This document shows, in pieces, positions 8,294-16,169 of a stretch of 64,000 nt of DNA. Each line of letters begins with the position of its first letter. Positions within the stretch are counted from its first letter, which is position 1. The translations under genes were made by a program, and so were the position numbers. The notes beneath the pieces were generated by a model. It ran no database searches, had not been told where the DNA came from, and saw only the letters and a list, made by a program, of their open reading frames with translations. The DNA is taken from the NCBI RefSeq assembly GCF_900130035.1, contig NZ_FQXQ01000006.1:1-64000 (forward strand), in the 5' to 3' direction. This stretch comes from Wenyingzhuangia marina (GTDB taxonomy: Bacteria > Bacteroidota > Bacteroidia > Flavobacteriales > Flavobacteriaceae).

Positions 8294-10348
8294 ATGAAAT
8301 ATAAAGTAAAACTACTAAGTCTTGTTACCGTTGCTCTAAGTATCTCCTGTAAACAAAAACAATCTTTAGAAAAACAATACGCTGATATTAATTTAATTTA
8401 TGTTGATTCTACCATAAGTCCCAACCAAAATTTTTTCCGATTTGTAAATGGAAAATGGCTAGACAGTGTTACCATTCCCGATGATAAAACAGTTTGGGGA
8501 GGATTTAACGAATTAGGAGAACAGACTGACAAAAATGTACTATCAGTCATTAAAAAAGCTATTGATTTAGACACCTTAAATCCAACTTCTGATGAAGCAA
8601 AAGCCATTAATCTATATAAAACAATTATAGATATAGACGCTAGAAACAAGTTAGACATTAAACCTATTACAGATAACATTAAAAGAACTTATGACATTAA
8701 AGATTTAAAAAGTTTGCAAAACTATATTTCCGAATCACAAGTAAAAGGTTCTTCTAATTTTTTTTCTATTTATGTGGATGCTGATGCAAAAGACAGTAAC
8801 AAAAACGTGCTATATGTTAGTCCTGGACAATTAGGATTGCCAGATAGAGACTATTATATTTCTGAAGAAAAAGATTCTAAATACAAAAAAGCTAAATACG
8901 AAACTCATATTGCTAAAATGCTTCAATTTTTAGATATTAAAGATCATGATGCCAAAATAATGGCTACAAATATCGTGGCATTAGAAACTGAAATGGCCGC
9001 TGCAAGATTAGACAAAGTAGCTCGCAGAGATCCTAAAAAGACTTATAATCCTATGAGTGTTGCCGATCTTCAAAAATTATCTCCATCAATTAATTGGAGT
9101 GAACATTTTAAAAAAGTTGGTATTCCAAAATTAGATTCAGTTGTTGTTTCAGACGTTCAGTACTTAAAAGATTTAACTACCATTTTAAATAAGAACCAAA
9201 TTGATAGCTGGAAAGCTTATTCACAATGGCTTATCTTAAGAAATGCTGCCTCGAAATTGTCTGAAAAAATTGAGAAAGAAAACTGGAATTTTTATAGCAA
9301 AACACTTAACGGAGCTGTAAAACAAGAGCCTAAAGAAAAAACAGCTGTAAGAGTAATTAATAACGCTATAGGAGAAGCTCTAGGTAAACTTTATGTGAAA
9401 GAATATTTTCCGCCAGCAGCAAAAAAGATTACCGAAGAAATGATTCAAACATTAATTGAAGCATACAAGGTTAGAATTGATGCTTTAACTTGGATGGATG
9501 ATACTACCAAAGAGAAAGCAAAAGAAAAGTTAGAAAAAGTAACAATTAAAGTAGGATATCCTAATAAATGGAAGGACTATGGCCAAGTGGAAGTTAAATC
9601 ACCAGAACAAGAAGGAGATTTTTATACCAATATTCAAAATATTACAGAGTGGAATTTCAAAGAAGACTTATTAAAATTAAACAAGCCTGTTGATAAAAGT
9701 ACCTGGTACATGGCTCCACAAGTAGTAAACGCTTATTATAACCCACCATATAACGAAATTGTGTTCCCAGCAGCAATTTTACAACCTCCTTTCTTTGATT
9801 TTAATGCAGATCCGGCTATTAATTATGGAGGAATTGGAGCTGTTATAGGCCATGAAATTTCTCACGGATTTGATGACAGCGGTGCTGATTTTGATGCCGA
9901 TGGAAACTTGGTCAATTGGTGGACAGACAATGATTTAGAACAATTTAATGCTTTAGGTGATAAATTAGCGGAACAGTATAGTGCTATTGAAGTTTTACCT
10001 GGAACTTTTATCAACGGTAAATTTACTTTGGGAGAAAACATCGGTGACTTAGGCGGCATAAATGCAGCTTTTGATGCTCTGCAAATTCACTTACAAAAAC
10101 ACGGAGCACTAGGTAAAATTGATGGATACACTCAAAATCAGCGTTTTTTCATGAGTTGGTCAAATGTTTGGAGAACTAAAATGAGAGATGATGCTTTAAA
10201 AACGAGAGTAAAAACAGATCCACATTCACCTGGAATGTATAGAGCTACTCAACCTCTTTTAAATATTGATGCATTTTACACTGCTTTTAATATTACAGAA
10301 AAAGATAGTATGTATTTACCTATAGATAAGAGAGTAAAAATTTGGTAA
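8294..10348 (+). CDS. M13 family zinc metallopeptidase (neprilysin/PepO-like) lipoprotein
   Basis: This 684-residue periplasmic or surface peptidase has a lipoprotein signal (VALSISC) near residues 13-19. The N-terminal half is the helical M13_N domain that caps the active site, and the C-terminal half is the gluzincin domain. Zinc-binding HEISH is at 520-524 and the third ligand Glu lies in GENIGDLGG (Glu about 581). The substrate-binding motif NAYYNPPYNEIVFPA precedes it. The family cleaves small peptides on the amino side of hydrophobic residues. It follows the beta-propeller lipoprotein gene in the same direction, with a strong terminator after it. Confidence 0.93.
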   Translation: MKYKVKLLSLVTVALSISCKQKQSLEKQYADINLIYVDSTISPNQNFFRFVNGKWLDSVTIPDDKTVWGGFNELGEQTDKNVLSVIKKAIDLDTLNPTSDEAKAINLYKTIIDIDARNKLDIKPITDNIKRTYDIKDLKSLQNYISESQVKGSSNFFSIYVDADAKDSNKNVLYVSPGQLGLPDRDYYISEEKDSKYKKAKYETHIAKMLQFLDIKDHDAKIMATNIVALETEMAAARLDKVARRDPKKTYNPMSVADLQKLSPSINWSEHFKKVGIPKLDSVVVSDVQYLKDLTTILNKNQIDSWKAYSQWLILRNAASKLSEKIEKENWNFYSKTLNGAVKQEPKEKTAVRVINNAIGEALGKLYVKEYFPPAAKKITEEMIQTLIEAYKVRIDALTWMDDTTKEKAKEKLEKVTIKVGYPNKWKDYGQVEVKSPEQEGDFYTNIQNITEWNFKEDLLKLNKPVDKSTWYMAPQVVNAYYNPPYNEIVFPAAILQPPFFDFNADPAINYGGIGAVIGHEISHGFDDSGADFDADGNLVNWWTDNDLEQFNALGDKLAEQYSAIEVLPGTFINGKFTLGENIGDLGGINAAFDALQIHLQKHGALGKIDGYTQNQRFFMSWSNVWRTKMRDDALKTRVKTDPHSPGMYRATQPLLNIDAFYTAFNITEKDSMYLPIDKRVKIW

Positions 10349-10370
10349 TAATTAATTATTTATTATAACA

Positions 10371-10409
10371 AAAAAGCGAGAATATCTATATAAACATCCT
10401 CGCTTTTTT
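10371..10409. terminator. Terminator between M13 peptidase and folP
   Basis: AAAAAGCGAG and CTCGCTTTTTT form a stem around an 18-nt AT-rich loop, with A and T runs suited to both directions. It lies between convergent genes. Confidence 0.75.
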
Positions 10410-10448
10410 TATAAATATTCTATAGTTTCCTATTTCTCTAATTCAAAA

Positions 10449-11285
10449 CTAGTTATTCATCAACCCAAAAATCTTCACAGTTTCTACCGCTTCTTTTACA
10501 TCGTGAACTCTTAAAATTTGTGTTCCTTTTTGCAAGGCAATAGTATTCACAATGGTCGTTGCATTCAAAGCTTCTTGTGGCGTAATATCCAAAGGTTTGT
10601 ATAACATAGATTTTCTTGAAACTCCTGTTAACACAGGCAATTCCATTTGTTGAAAATAATCTAAGTTTTTTAGCAGTTCATAATTATGGACTACTGACTT
10701 TCCAAAGCCAAAACCTACATCTAAAATCACATCATGAACGTGTAAAGCATTTAATTTTTCTACTTTTTTAGACAATTCATAAAAAACTTCAGTTACAATA
10801 TTATCATAAGCGGGAGCTTCTTGCATATTTTGAGGATTTCCTTGCATATGCATTACAATATAAGGCACTTGTAAACTAGCAACTACATCAAACATTTTAT
10901 CATCTAAATCTCCTCCTGAAATATCATTAATCAATGCTGCTCCAGCTTCTATACATTTTTGGGCTACTTTACTACGAAATGTATCTATAGAAATTAAAAT
11001 AGTTGGAAAATGGCTAACCAATAATTTTACCACAGGTACAATACGATTGATTTCTTCTTCTTCAGAAATATGTTTGGCTCCAGGTCTTGAAGAATAAGCA
11101 CCCACATCAATAAAAGTAGCGCCATCTATCAACATTTTTTCTACTTGTAATAAGATGGCTTTTTCATCTTTATATTTCCCTCCATCAAAAAAAGAATCTG
11201 GGGTAATATTTAAAATCCCCATGACCTTAGGCGTAGATAAATCGATTAGATTTCCCTTACAATTGATGCTAGTTTTGATTTTCAA
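10449..11285 (-). CDS. folP: Dihydropteroate synthase
   Basis: Condenses p-aminobenzoate with hydroxymethyl-dihydropterin diphosphate to dihydropteroate in folate synthesis; it is the sulfonamide target. The 278 residues form a TIM barrel with both family signatures: VMGILNITPDSFFDGG at about 21-36 (diphosphate-binding Asn26) and DVGAYSSRPGA at about 60-70. INDISGG and the C-terminal IVNTIALQKGTQILRVHDV (pterin/diphosphate Arg-His) follow. It is divergent to the DUF1599 gene. In many Bacteroidota the diadenylate cyclase gene sits beside folP; here it lies about 52 kb away. Confidence 0.96.
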   Translation of the reverse strand: MKIKTSINCKGNLIDLSTPKVMGILNITPDSFFDGGKYKDEKAILLQVEKMLIDGATFIDVGAYSSRPGAKHISEEEEINRIVPVVKLLVSHFPTILISIDTFRSKVAQKCIEAGAALINDISGGDLDDKMFDVVASLQVPYIVMHMQGNPQNMQEAPAYDNIVTEVFYELSKKVEKLNALHVHDVILDVGFGFGKSVVHNYELLKNLDYFQQMELPVLTGVSRKSMLYKPLDITPQEALNATTIVNTIALQKGTQILRVHDVKEAVETVKIFGLMNN

Positions 11286-11376
11286 AATACTTTTATGTTT
11301 ATATAATCGTTAAGATTCGTAATTGTTTATTAAATTCGTTTTCGATATCGAAAATACTGAAAAAAAAATACCCACA

Positions 11377-11913
11377 ATGTCTAACACAGCCAAAGAATAC
11401 GATAAAATAATAGTAACCTGCCAAAGTTTATTCACAAAAAAAATGAGTGATTACGGGAGTGCATGGCGAATTTTAAGATTACCGAGCTTAACAGATCAAA
11501 TTTTTATCAAAGCGCAACGCATTAGACAACTACAAGAGAACGAAATCAGAAAGGTTGATGAAGGAGAAGTTTCTGAATTTATTGGAATTATTAACTACTG
11601 TGTAATGGCTTTAATTCAGATAGAAAAAGGCATTGCAGACCAACCAGATATTAACACCAAAGAAGCGGTTGAATTATACGAGAGACATATTAAAATCACC
11701 AAAGAATTAATGATGAATAAAAATCATGATTATGGGGAAGCATGGAGAGATATGCGTGTAAGTTCTTTAACTGATTTGATTTTACAAAAATTATTACGTG
11801 TTAAACAAATAGAAAACAACAAAGGAAAAACATTGGTTTCCGAAGGAATTGATGCCAATTACCAAGACATGATTAATTATGCTGTTTTTGCTTTAATTCA
11901 CTTAACTTTATAA
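11377..11913 (+). CDS. DUF1599 protein with two tandem domains
   Basis: A cytoplasmic protein of about 178 residues. The ATG at 11377 is preferred over the upstream TTG at 11323 because homologues begin just before KEYDKII. Two copies of the DUF1599 unit are visible. The first carries MSDYGSAWRILRLPSLTDQIFIKAQRIRQL and ends in GIINYCVMALIQI. The second carries HDYGEAWRDMRVSSLTDLILQKLLRVKQI and ends in DMINYAVFALIHL. The family is classed as nucleotide-modification associated, but no reaction is established that I know of. The gene lies 4 nt before the DoxX-like gene and is divergent from folP, an arrangement I recall as common in Bacteroidota. Confidence 0.85.
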   Translation: MSNTAKEYDKIIVTCQSLFTKKMSDYGSAWRILRLPSLTDQIFIKAQRIRQLQENEIRKVDEGEVSEFIGIINYCVMALIQIEKGIADQPDINTKEAVELYERHIKITKELMMNKNHDYGEAWRDMRVSSLTDLILQKLLRVKQIENNKGKTLVSEGIDANYQDMINYAVFALIHLTL

Positions 11914-11917
11914 TGCT

Positions 11918-12880
11918 ATGAAATACATCACACACCTTTTTAGACTTTTTACAGGAGCCCTGTTTATTTTTTCAGGTTTTGTAAAATTGGTAGATCCTTT
12001 AGGTTCTGCTTATAAATTTGAAGAGTATTTTGGTGCAGATGTATTAAACTTAGAGTTTTTAATTCCCTTTGCCTTGCCTTTTGCCATTATACTTATTATT
12101 GTAGAATTGGTATTAGGAGTTGCCTTACTTATTGGTTACAAAACCAAAATAACACTATGGAGTTTGTTAGCAATTACCACTTTATTTTTATTCTTAACAT
12201 GGTATTCCGCTTTTTATGATAAAGTTACCGATTGTGGTTGTTTTGGTGATGCTGTAAAACTAACTCCTTGGGAAACATTTTATAAAAATGTGGTGTTTAT
12301 TGTTTTGATTCTTTGGATGTTATTTACTAAAAAACACATCAAACCTTTGTTTGGTAAGAACATCAATCAGTGGTTGGTTTTTCTATCTGTTTTTTCTTCT
12401 TTATATGTAGTTTATCACGTATTGACTTATTTACCGCTTATTGATTTTAGACCTTATGCGATTGGGAAAAACATCAAAGAAGGAATGCAATATAATAAAG
12501 ACGGTGACATTCCTCCTGTACATGATTTTTATTTAGAATCGGATACTGAGGAGTTATCCGAAACCATTTTAAATGCTCCAAAAGCACTTTTAATAGTAAC
12601 CAATAATTTAGAACAAACTGATAAAGAATCTTGGAAAAGCATTATTGAATTGGCTAATAAAGCCAAAGAAAAAGGATATTTGGTTTATGGAATTTCTAGT
12701 AGCAGTTCTGTTTTAATAAAAGAAACCGTTAACACCTACAAACTTCCTTTTGAAATTTTATTCTGTGATGGGACTACTTTAAAAACCATGGTAAGAGCTA
12801 ATCCTGGAATTTTGGTTTTGAAAAACGCTACTGTTACCGCTAAGGAAAGCTGGAAAAATAGTGATAAAATAAAACTTTAA
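11918..12880 (+). CDS. BT_3928-type membrane protein: DoxX-like domain plus thioredoxin-like domain
   Basis: This 320-residue protein has about five membrane segments. The N-terminal ~145 residues resemble DoxX/MauE (FSGFVKLVDPLGSAYKFEEYF, then several hydrophobic helices). A redox-type DCGCFGDA motif sits in the loop at about residues 107-114. The C-terminal ~130 residues (after DIPPVHDFYL) look like a degenerate thioredoxin fold without a CxxC motif. The CxC motif suggests disulfide exchange at the membrane, as in MauE- or VKOR-like proteins; the partner is unknown. It is co-directional with the DUF1599 gene, 4 nt apart. Confidence 0.8.
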   Translation: MKYITHLFRLFTGALFIFSGFVKLVDPLGSAYKFEEYFGADVLNLEFLIPFALPFAIILIIVELVLGVALLIGYKTKITLWSLLAITTLFLFLTWYSAFYDKVTDCGCFGDAVKLTPWETFYKNVVFIVLILWMLFTKKHIKPLFGKNINQWLVFLSVFSSLYVVYHVLTYLPLIDFRPYAIGKNIKEGMQYNKDGDIPPVHDFYLESDTEELSETILNAPKALLIVTNNLEQTDKESWKSIIELANKAKEKGYLVYGISSSSSVLIKETVNTYKLPFEILFCDGTTLKTMVRANPGILVLKNATVTAKESWKNSDKIKL

Positions 12881-12896
12881 ACATATTTTAAATTAC

Positions 12897-12949
12897 ATTC
12901 AATAAAAAAGCCTTTCATAATATACTCTGAAAGGCTTTTTTATTGAATG
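12897..12949. terminator. Bidirectional terminator
   Basis: TTCAATAAAAAAGCCTTTC pairs with GAAAGGCTTTTTTATTGAA around a 13-nt loop. This strong stem between convergent genes serves the DoxX-like gene on the left and the small secreted protein and pectin operon on the right. Confidence 0.85.
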
Positions 12950-12961
12950 AATAGAATTCTA

Positions 12962-13276
12962 TTATTGCACCACAACTTTTACAGCGGCTATATTTTTATC
13001 CTTAGATATTTTAACAATATAGATTCCAGCCTTTAAATCTCTGTTTTTTACATCTTGTCCTGTAAGATCATATACCGCTTCTAAATGTGCACCTTCAACC
13101 TTAATCACTCCATTCTCTACGGCTATTTTTACCCCTGGTATTTTATTTAGCAACTGATTTTCTATAGTGTTAACCTGTATTTCTTTTATATTATTCGGTT
13201 GTATGTAAGAAATTGATTTTGCATTTGCGAATGCTATTGAAAAAATAAAAGCAGCAATAAGTGTATTTTTTTTCAT
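12962..13276 (-). CDS. Small secreted protein consisting mainly of a T9SS-like C-terminal domain
   Basis: A 104-residue protein with a clear Sec signal peptide (MKKNTLIAAFIFSIAFANA) and about 85 mature residues. The C-terminal ~60 residues resemble the type A T9SS sorting domain, with VYDLTGQDVKNRDLKAGIYIVKI followed by a terminal VKVVVQ strand. No passenger domain is present. It lies 78 nt downstream of the CE12 gene on the same strand and could be the last gene of the pectin operon, or independently transcribed. The function is unknown: it could be a truncated remnant or a small surface-exported peptide. Confidence 0.7.
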   Translation of the reverse strand: MKKNTLIAAFIFSIAFANAKSISYIQPNNIKEIQVNTIENQLLNKIPGVKIAVENGVIKVEGAHLEAVYDLTGQDVKNRDLKAGIYIVKISKDKNIAAVKVVVQ

Positions 13277-13354
13277 GTATCTAATTTTAAAAGTTATTAC
13301 ATTGTTAAAACTAATACAGTTTAGCTAGCAATTTCCCTACCATAAATTATATTT

Positions 13355-14128
13355 TTATTTTAAATAAGATATTAATGGATGATCTTTATACTTTAAATCT
13401 TCTATAAATAATTTAGAAACTTCTGTAGCACCTAATTTTGACAAATGTGTATCATCAGATTTCCCATTTGGATAATAATCTATCTCTCCTGGCTCAAAAT
13501 GTAGGTGTAATTTTTCCGAACCTTCTACTCCGTAAGATTCTTCTAAAACCTCTGTTAAATACTGTAAATCTACCAAAGGAACATTGTACTCTTGAGCAAC
13601 TAAACGCACTACTAAAGGATAATTTCCATGAGTATCAATCAACGTTCCATACTCATTAAAATTTCTTCTTACAATAGAAGTTAACAAAATAGGATTTGCT
13701 CCTTTTTTTCTAGTTTCTTCTACAAACTTAATCAAGTTGTGTCTATATCCTGTATAAGGATTTGTATAACGATCTGGAGATTTAAACTTTTGATCATTGT
13801 GCCCAAATTCAATCAATACATAATCTCCTTTCTTTAATTTTTCATAAACTTTACTCCACCTTTTTTCACCAATAAAACTACGTGAACTTCTTCCATTTAC
13901 GGCATGGTTTTCAATCGTTACATTTTCATTAAAAAAATCGGGTAATACTTGCATCCAACCATGTTCGGGGTTGATTTCTGGGTTCTTTTTATCAGCCATA
14001 GTAGAGTCTCCAATTCCATAAATTGTAATATGTGAGGTTCCTTTACTTTCTAATTTATTTCCCTCTGATTCTTTACAAGATTGCAAAACAATAAAAAATA
14101 CTATCAAACAAATTTTATAAACTTTCAT
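13355..14128 (-). CDS. Rhamnogalacturonan acetylesterase, CE12-like SGNH hydrolase lipoprotein
   Basis: Predicted to remove O-acetyl groups from pectin, mainly rhamnogalacturonan I, so that lyases and hydrolases can act. This 257-residue lipoprotein (IVLQSC near residue 18) has the SGNH blocks in order: block I GIGDSTMAD with nucleophile Ser42, block II NGRSSRSF, block III EFGHNDQK and block V DDTHLS with the catalytic Asp and His. Its start overlaps the end of the CE8 gene by 14 nt, so the two are translationally coupled. It is the last clear enzyme gene of the leftward pectin operon. Confidence 0.9.
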   Translation of the reverse strand: MKVYKICLIVFFIVLQSCKESEGNKLESKGTSHITIYGIGDSTMADKKNPEINPEHGWMQVLPDFFNENVTIENHAVNGRSSRSFIGEKRWSKVYEKLKKGDYVLIEFGHNDQKFKSPDRYTNPYTGYRHNLIKFVEETRKKGANPILLTSIVRRNFNEYGTLIDTHGNYPLVVRLVAQEYNVPLVDLQYLTEVLEESYGVEGSEKLHLHFEPGEIDYYPNGKSDDTHLSKLGATEVSKLFIEDLKYKDHPLISYLK

Positions 14129-15050
14129 ACCATTTATGATTTATAGATTTTTTATGCTCTCCTAAAATATTTTCTCTGCTATATTTTTTAGCTGCTGATT
14201 TTTTTAATTGATGAGACCAGTTAACTCTTTTATCTGTATTAGACCCTTCTCCAAAATTTTTATATTCACCATAAAACGTAGTTTCTTCAGCCTCTTTTTT
14301 AGACCAATTATGCCACCCTTCAGGTAAAATATGCTTACCCAATTCACAATTGATAAAAATGGTTTTAGCATAAATTCTCCATGGTCTACCTAAATACATC
14401 TTTGTAACCTCTTTGGCTGCAGTTAATTTACAATTCTTAAACACAAAACCATAATTGGCATCTTGTGTAGTAGAAGCAGCTGTTATATAAGAATTTTTTT
14501 TGCTGTATATTTCACAATTTTCAAAAAGAGCAGTAGCTTCTCCAAAAATATAATCTGTAGTCCCCTCTATATAACAATCTTTATAATATTGTTTTCCTTC
14601 TCCAGAAGCATATAAAGTATCTTGATTCCCTAATAGTTTGCAATTAATAATAGCTACTCTATCAGACACCACAGACAACGCAATAGCTTGCCCTACATTT
14701 CCTGATGAATTTTCTACTGTAATATTTTTCATCACAAAATCATTGGCTTCAACCAACATTGTCCAAGTAAAAAAAGTGCTATTTCTACCTAGATCTATCT
14801 TTCCAAAAAAATCATTGTAAGTAATAATTGTTTTATCCTTACTCTCTCCTATTATAGTGATTTTTGTATTCCATTCATGGACTTTTATCTTTTCATGATA
14901 CACTCCATTTTTAACAAAAATGTTTACTCTTTTATAAGGAAAAGATTTTGAATGATTAATGGCTTCTTGAATGCTTGTATAATTTCCGCTACCATTTTTA
15001 GCTACTACAACATTATACTCATCAGTTGGTTTTAGTCTTTTTTTTTTACG
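14115..15050 (-). CDS. Pectin methylesterase (CE8) reading frame, probably the C-terminal half of a PL10-CE8 fusion
   Basis: Hydrolyses methyl esters of homogalacturonan. CE8 motifs are clear: GQAIAL, GNQDTLYA, EGTTDYIFGEA with the catalytic Asp, and LGRPWR with the conserved Arg. The frame is open from the stop at 15051-15053. The beta-helix N-terminus (YNVVVAKNGSGNYTSIQEAI, about 15 codons in) lies upstream of the first possible start, a GTG at 14901-14903. There is no ATG, no ribosome-binding site and no signal peptide. A gene call from that GTG (262 residues) would cut off part of the fold. The frame joins the end of PL10 within a run of ten A residues (minus strand, 15038-15047). One extra A, or a -1 ribosomal slip, would yield a single secreted PL10-CE8 protein of about 673 residues. 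The other options are a recent inactivating indel or a sequencing error. Confidence 0.85.
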   Translation of the reverse strand, partial: RKKKRLKPTDEYNVVVAKNGSGNYTSIQEAINHSKSFPYKRVNIFVKNGVYHEKIKVHEWNTKITIIGESKDKTIITYNDFFGKIDLGRNSTFFTWTMLVEANDFVMKNITVENSSGNVGQAIALSVVSDRVAIINCKLLGNQDTLYASGEGKQYYKDCYIEGTTDYIFGEATALFENCEIYSKKNSYITAASTTQDANYGFVFKNCKLTAAKEVTKMYLGRPWRIYAKTIFINCELGKHILPEGWHNWSKKEAEETTFYGEYKNFGEGSNTDKRVNWSHQLKKSAAKKYSRENILGEHKKSINHKWYESL

Positions 15051-16135
15051 TTATACTTGGCACTCCATCTATCATACTTTTTTATCACCTCTTTTGGCTC
15101 ATTTACATACCAAGCATATCCATTTCTACGCTCTTCTCCAATTTCTGAAATATCGTATTTTTTAATTCCATCTCTATCACAAAAGAAGGGTCTATTATTA
15201 TCTAATTCCATGAAACGAGCCCAGATAGGCTTTGCATCAGGATCTTTTACCATTGTTTTTTTACTAACCTTACCTTTATCATTATACTCTCTATCTTCTC
15301 TTAATCCAGTAATCATCACTTTTTTAAACCAAGTATGAGCAGCATTTATCGCGCTTATAACTTCTTTTGATGGATTTTCTATAGACATTAACAACAATAC
15401 AATTTTAGCAGATTCTGCTCCACTCAATGATGGTAATTCATAAGCTCTTGCTTTTGCTGGTTTAAAAGTATTTTCATCATGTTGTGCACACCATGCTGTT
15501 AATACTCCATTTTGCTTGTATTGAGTTTTTATAATACAATCCACTCCTTTATCAAACGCAACTTTAATTTTTTCTATAGTTTCTTGATCTGGTTTAATTG
15601 CATACACTCCAGAATTATCTCTAAGTTCTTTTAACAATTCCATAATATTAACCATTGAATTGTCATTATAAGTAATGTGCGTATAATATCCTTTTTTTAC
15701 AGGATAAAACTGAGGCCACCCTCCATTATCATATTGTGCTTTTAACAAATAATCTACTCCTTTTAAAAAGGCTTTTTTATAAACTTCATTTTGAGTTTGA
15801 CGATATATTTTAGACAAAAACACCATTTCTTGAATAGTAGCTCCATTGTCTGTTGTAGCTCCTTTACCAATATTTTTTAAAGATTGTAACTCTTGTTTTT
15901 TTTCTCTTGAAAGAGGCTTTTGCATCTGAATGTTTTTAGGCCATCCACCAACTTCTCTTTGATAAAGTAGTACATTTTCTGCAACCGCTATGGCTTCATC
16001 AGAACCAAACCACTCTCCATCCTCCATTCTTGTAATATTTTTCCAAGACTTTTTTAAAACTTGTGCAGAGGTTAACGTAGACACAAATAATGAAAGACAA
16101 AAAGTAATAATTGATAATTGTTTAAAATGTTTCAT
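15032..16135 (-). CDS. Pectate lyase, family PL10
   Basis: Cleaves polygalacturonate by beta-elimination, using Ca2+. The ATG at 16135 (MKHFKQLSIITFCLSLF...TSAQ) gives a normal signal peptide; an upstream start at 16180 would only lengthen the N-terminus. The mature part is an (alpha/alpha)-barrel with PL10 motifs: REVGGWPKNI, TTDNGATIQEM, NGGWPQFYP, ITYNDNSMVN, WCAQHDENT, RAYELPSLSGAES and NRPFFCDRDG. The protein is 367 residues and ends KYNVKKKD. The codons for the last three Lys form part of an A10 run, right where the CE8 frame takes over. It starts 34 nt after the PL9 stop, in the same operon. Confidence 0.93.
   Translation of the reverse strand: MKHFKQLSIITFCLSLFVSTLTSAQVLKKSWKNITRMEDGEWFGSDEAIAVAENVLLYQREVGGWPKNIQMQKPLSREKKQELQSLKNIGKGATTDNGATIQEMVFLSKIYRQTQNEVYKKAFLKGVDYLLKAQYDNGGWPQFYPVKKGYYTHITYNDNSMVNIMELLKELRDNSGVYAIKPDQETIEKIKVAFDKGVDCIIKTQYKQNGVLTAWCAQHDENTFKPAKARAYELPSLSGAESAKIVLLLMSIENPSKEVISAINAAHTWFKKVMITGLREDREYNDKGKVSKKTMVKDPDAKPIWARFMELDNNRPFFCDRDGIKKYDISEIGEERRNGYAWYVNEPKEVIKKYDRWSAKYNVKKKD
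15038..15047 (-). repeat. A10 homopolymer, putative slippery site joining PL10 and CE8
   Basis: The coding strand reads GT, ten A, GACTAA. In the PL10 frame this is GTA AAA AAA AAA GAC TAA. With a -1 shift it reads on as AAA AGA CTA AAA CCA and enters the CE8 fold without interruption. Long A runs are known sites of RNA-polymerase slippage (Thermus dnaX) and of -1 ribosomal slippage (A AAA AAG in E. coli dnaX). Which applies here cannot be decided from sequence. Confidence 0.6.
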
Positions 16136-16169
16136 ATTGTATGTTTTATTAAATAATAAACGTGGTATT

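Noticed and set aside
11323-11376. Upstream TTG start for the DUF1599 gene
   Set aside because: The added residues are unlike the family, and an ATG with the expected start lies at 11377.
14901-14903. GTG as the true start of the CE8 gene
   Set aside because: It would delete the conserved start of the beta-helix and leave the enzyme without a signal peptide, while the upstream frame is open and CE8-like.
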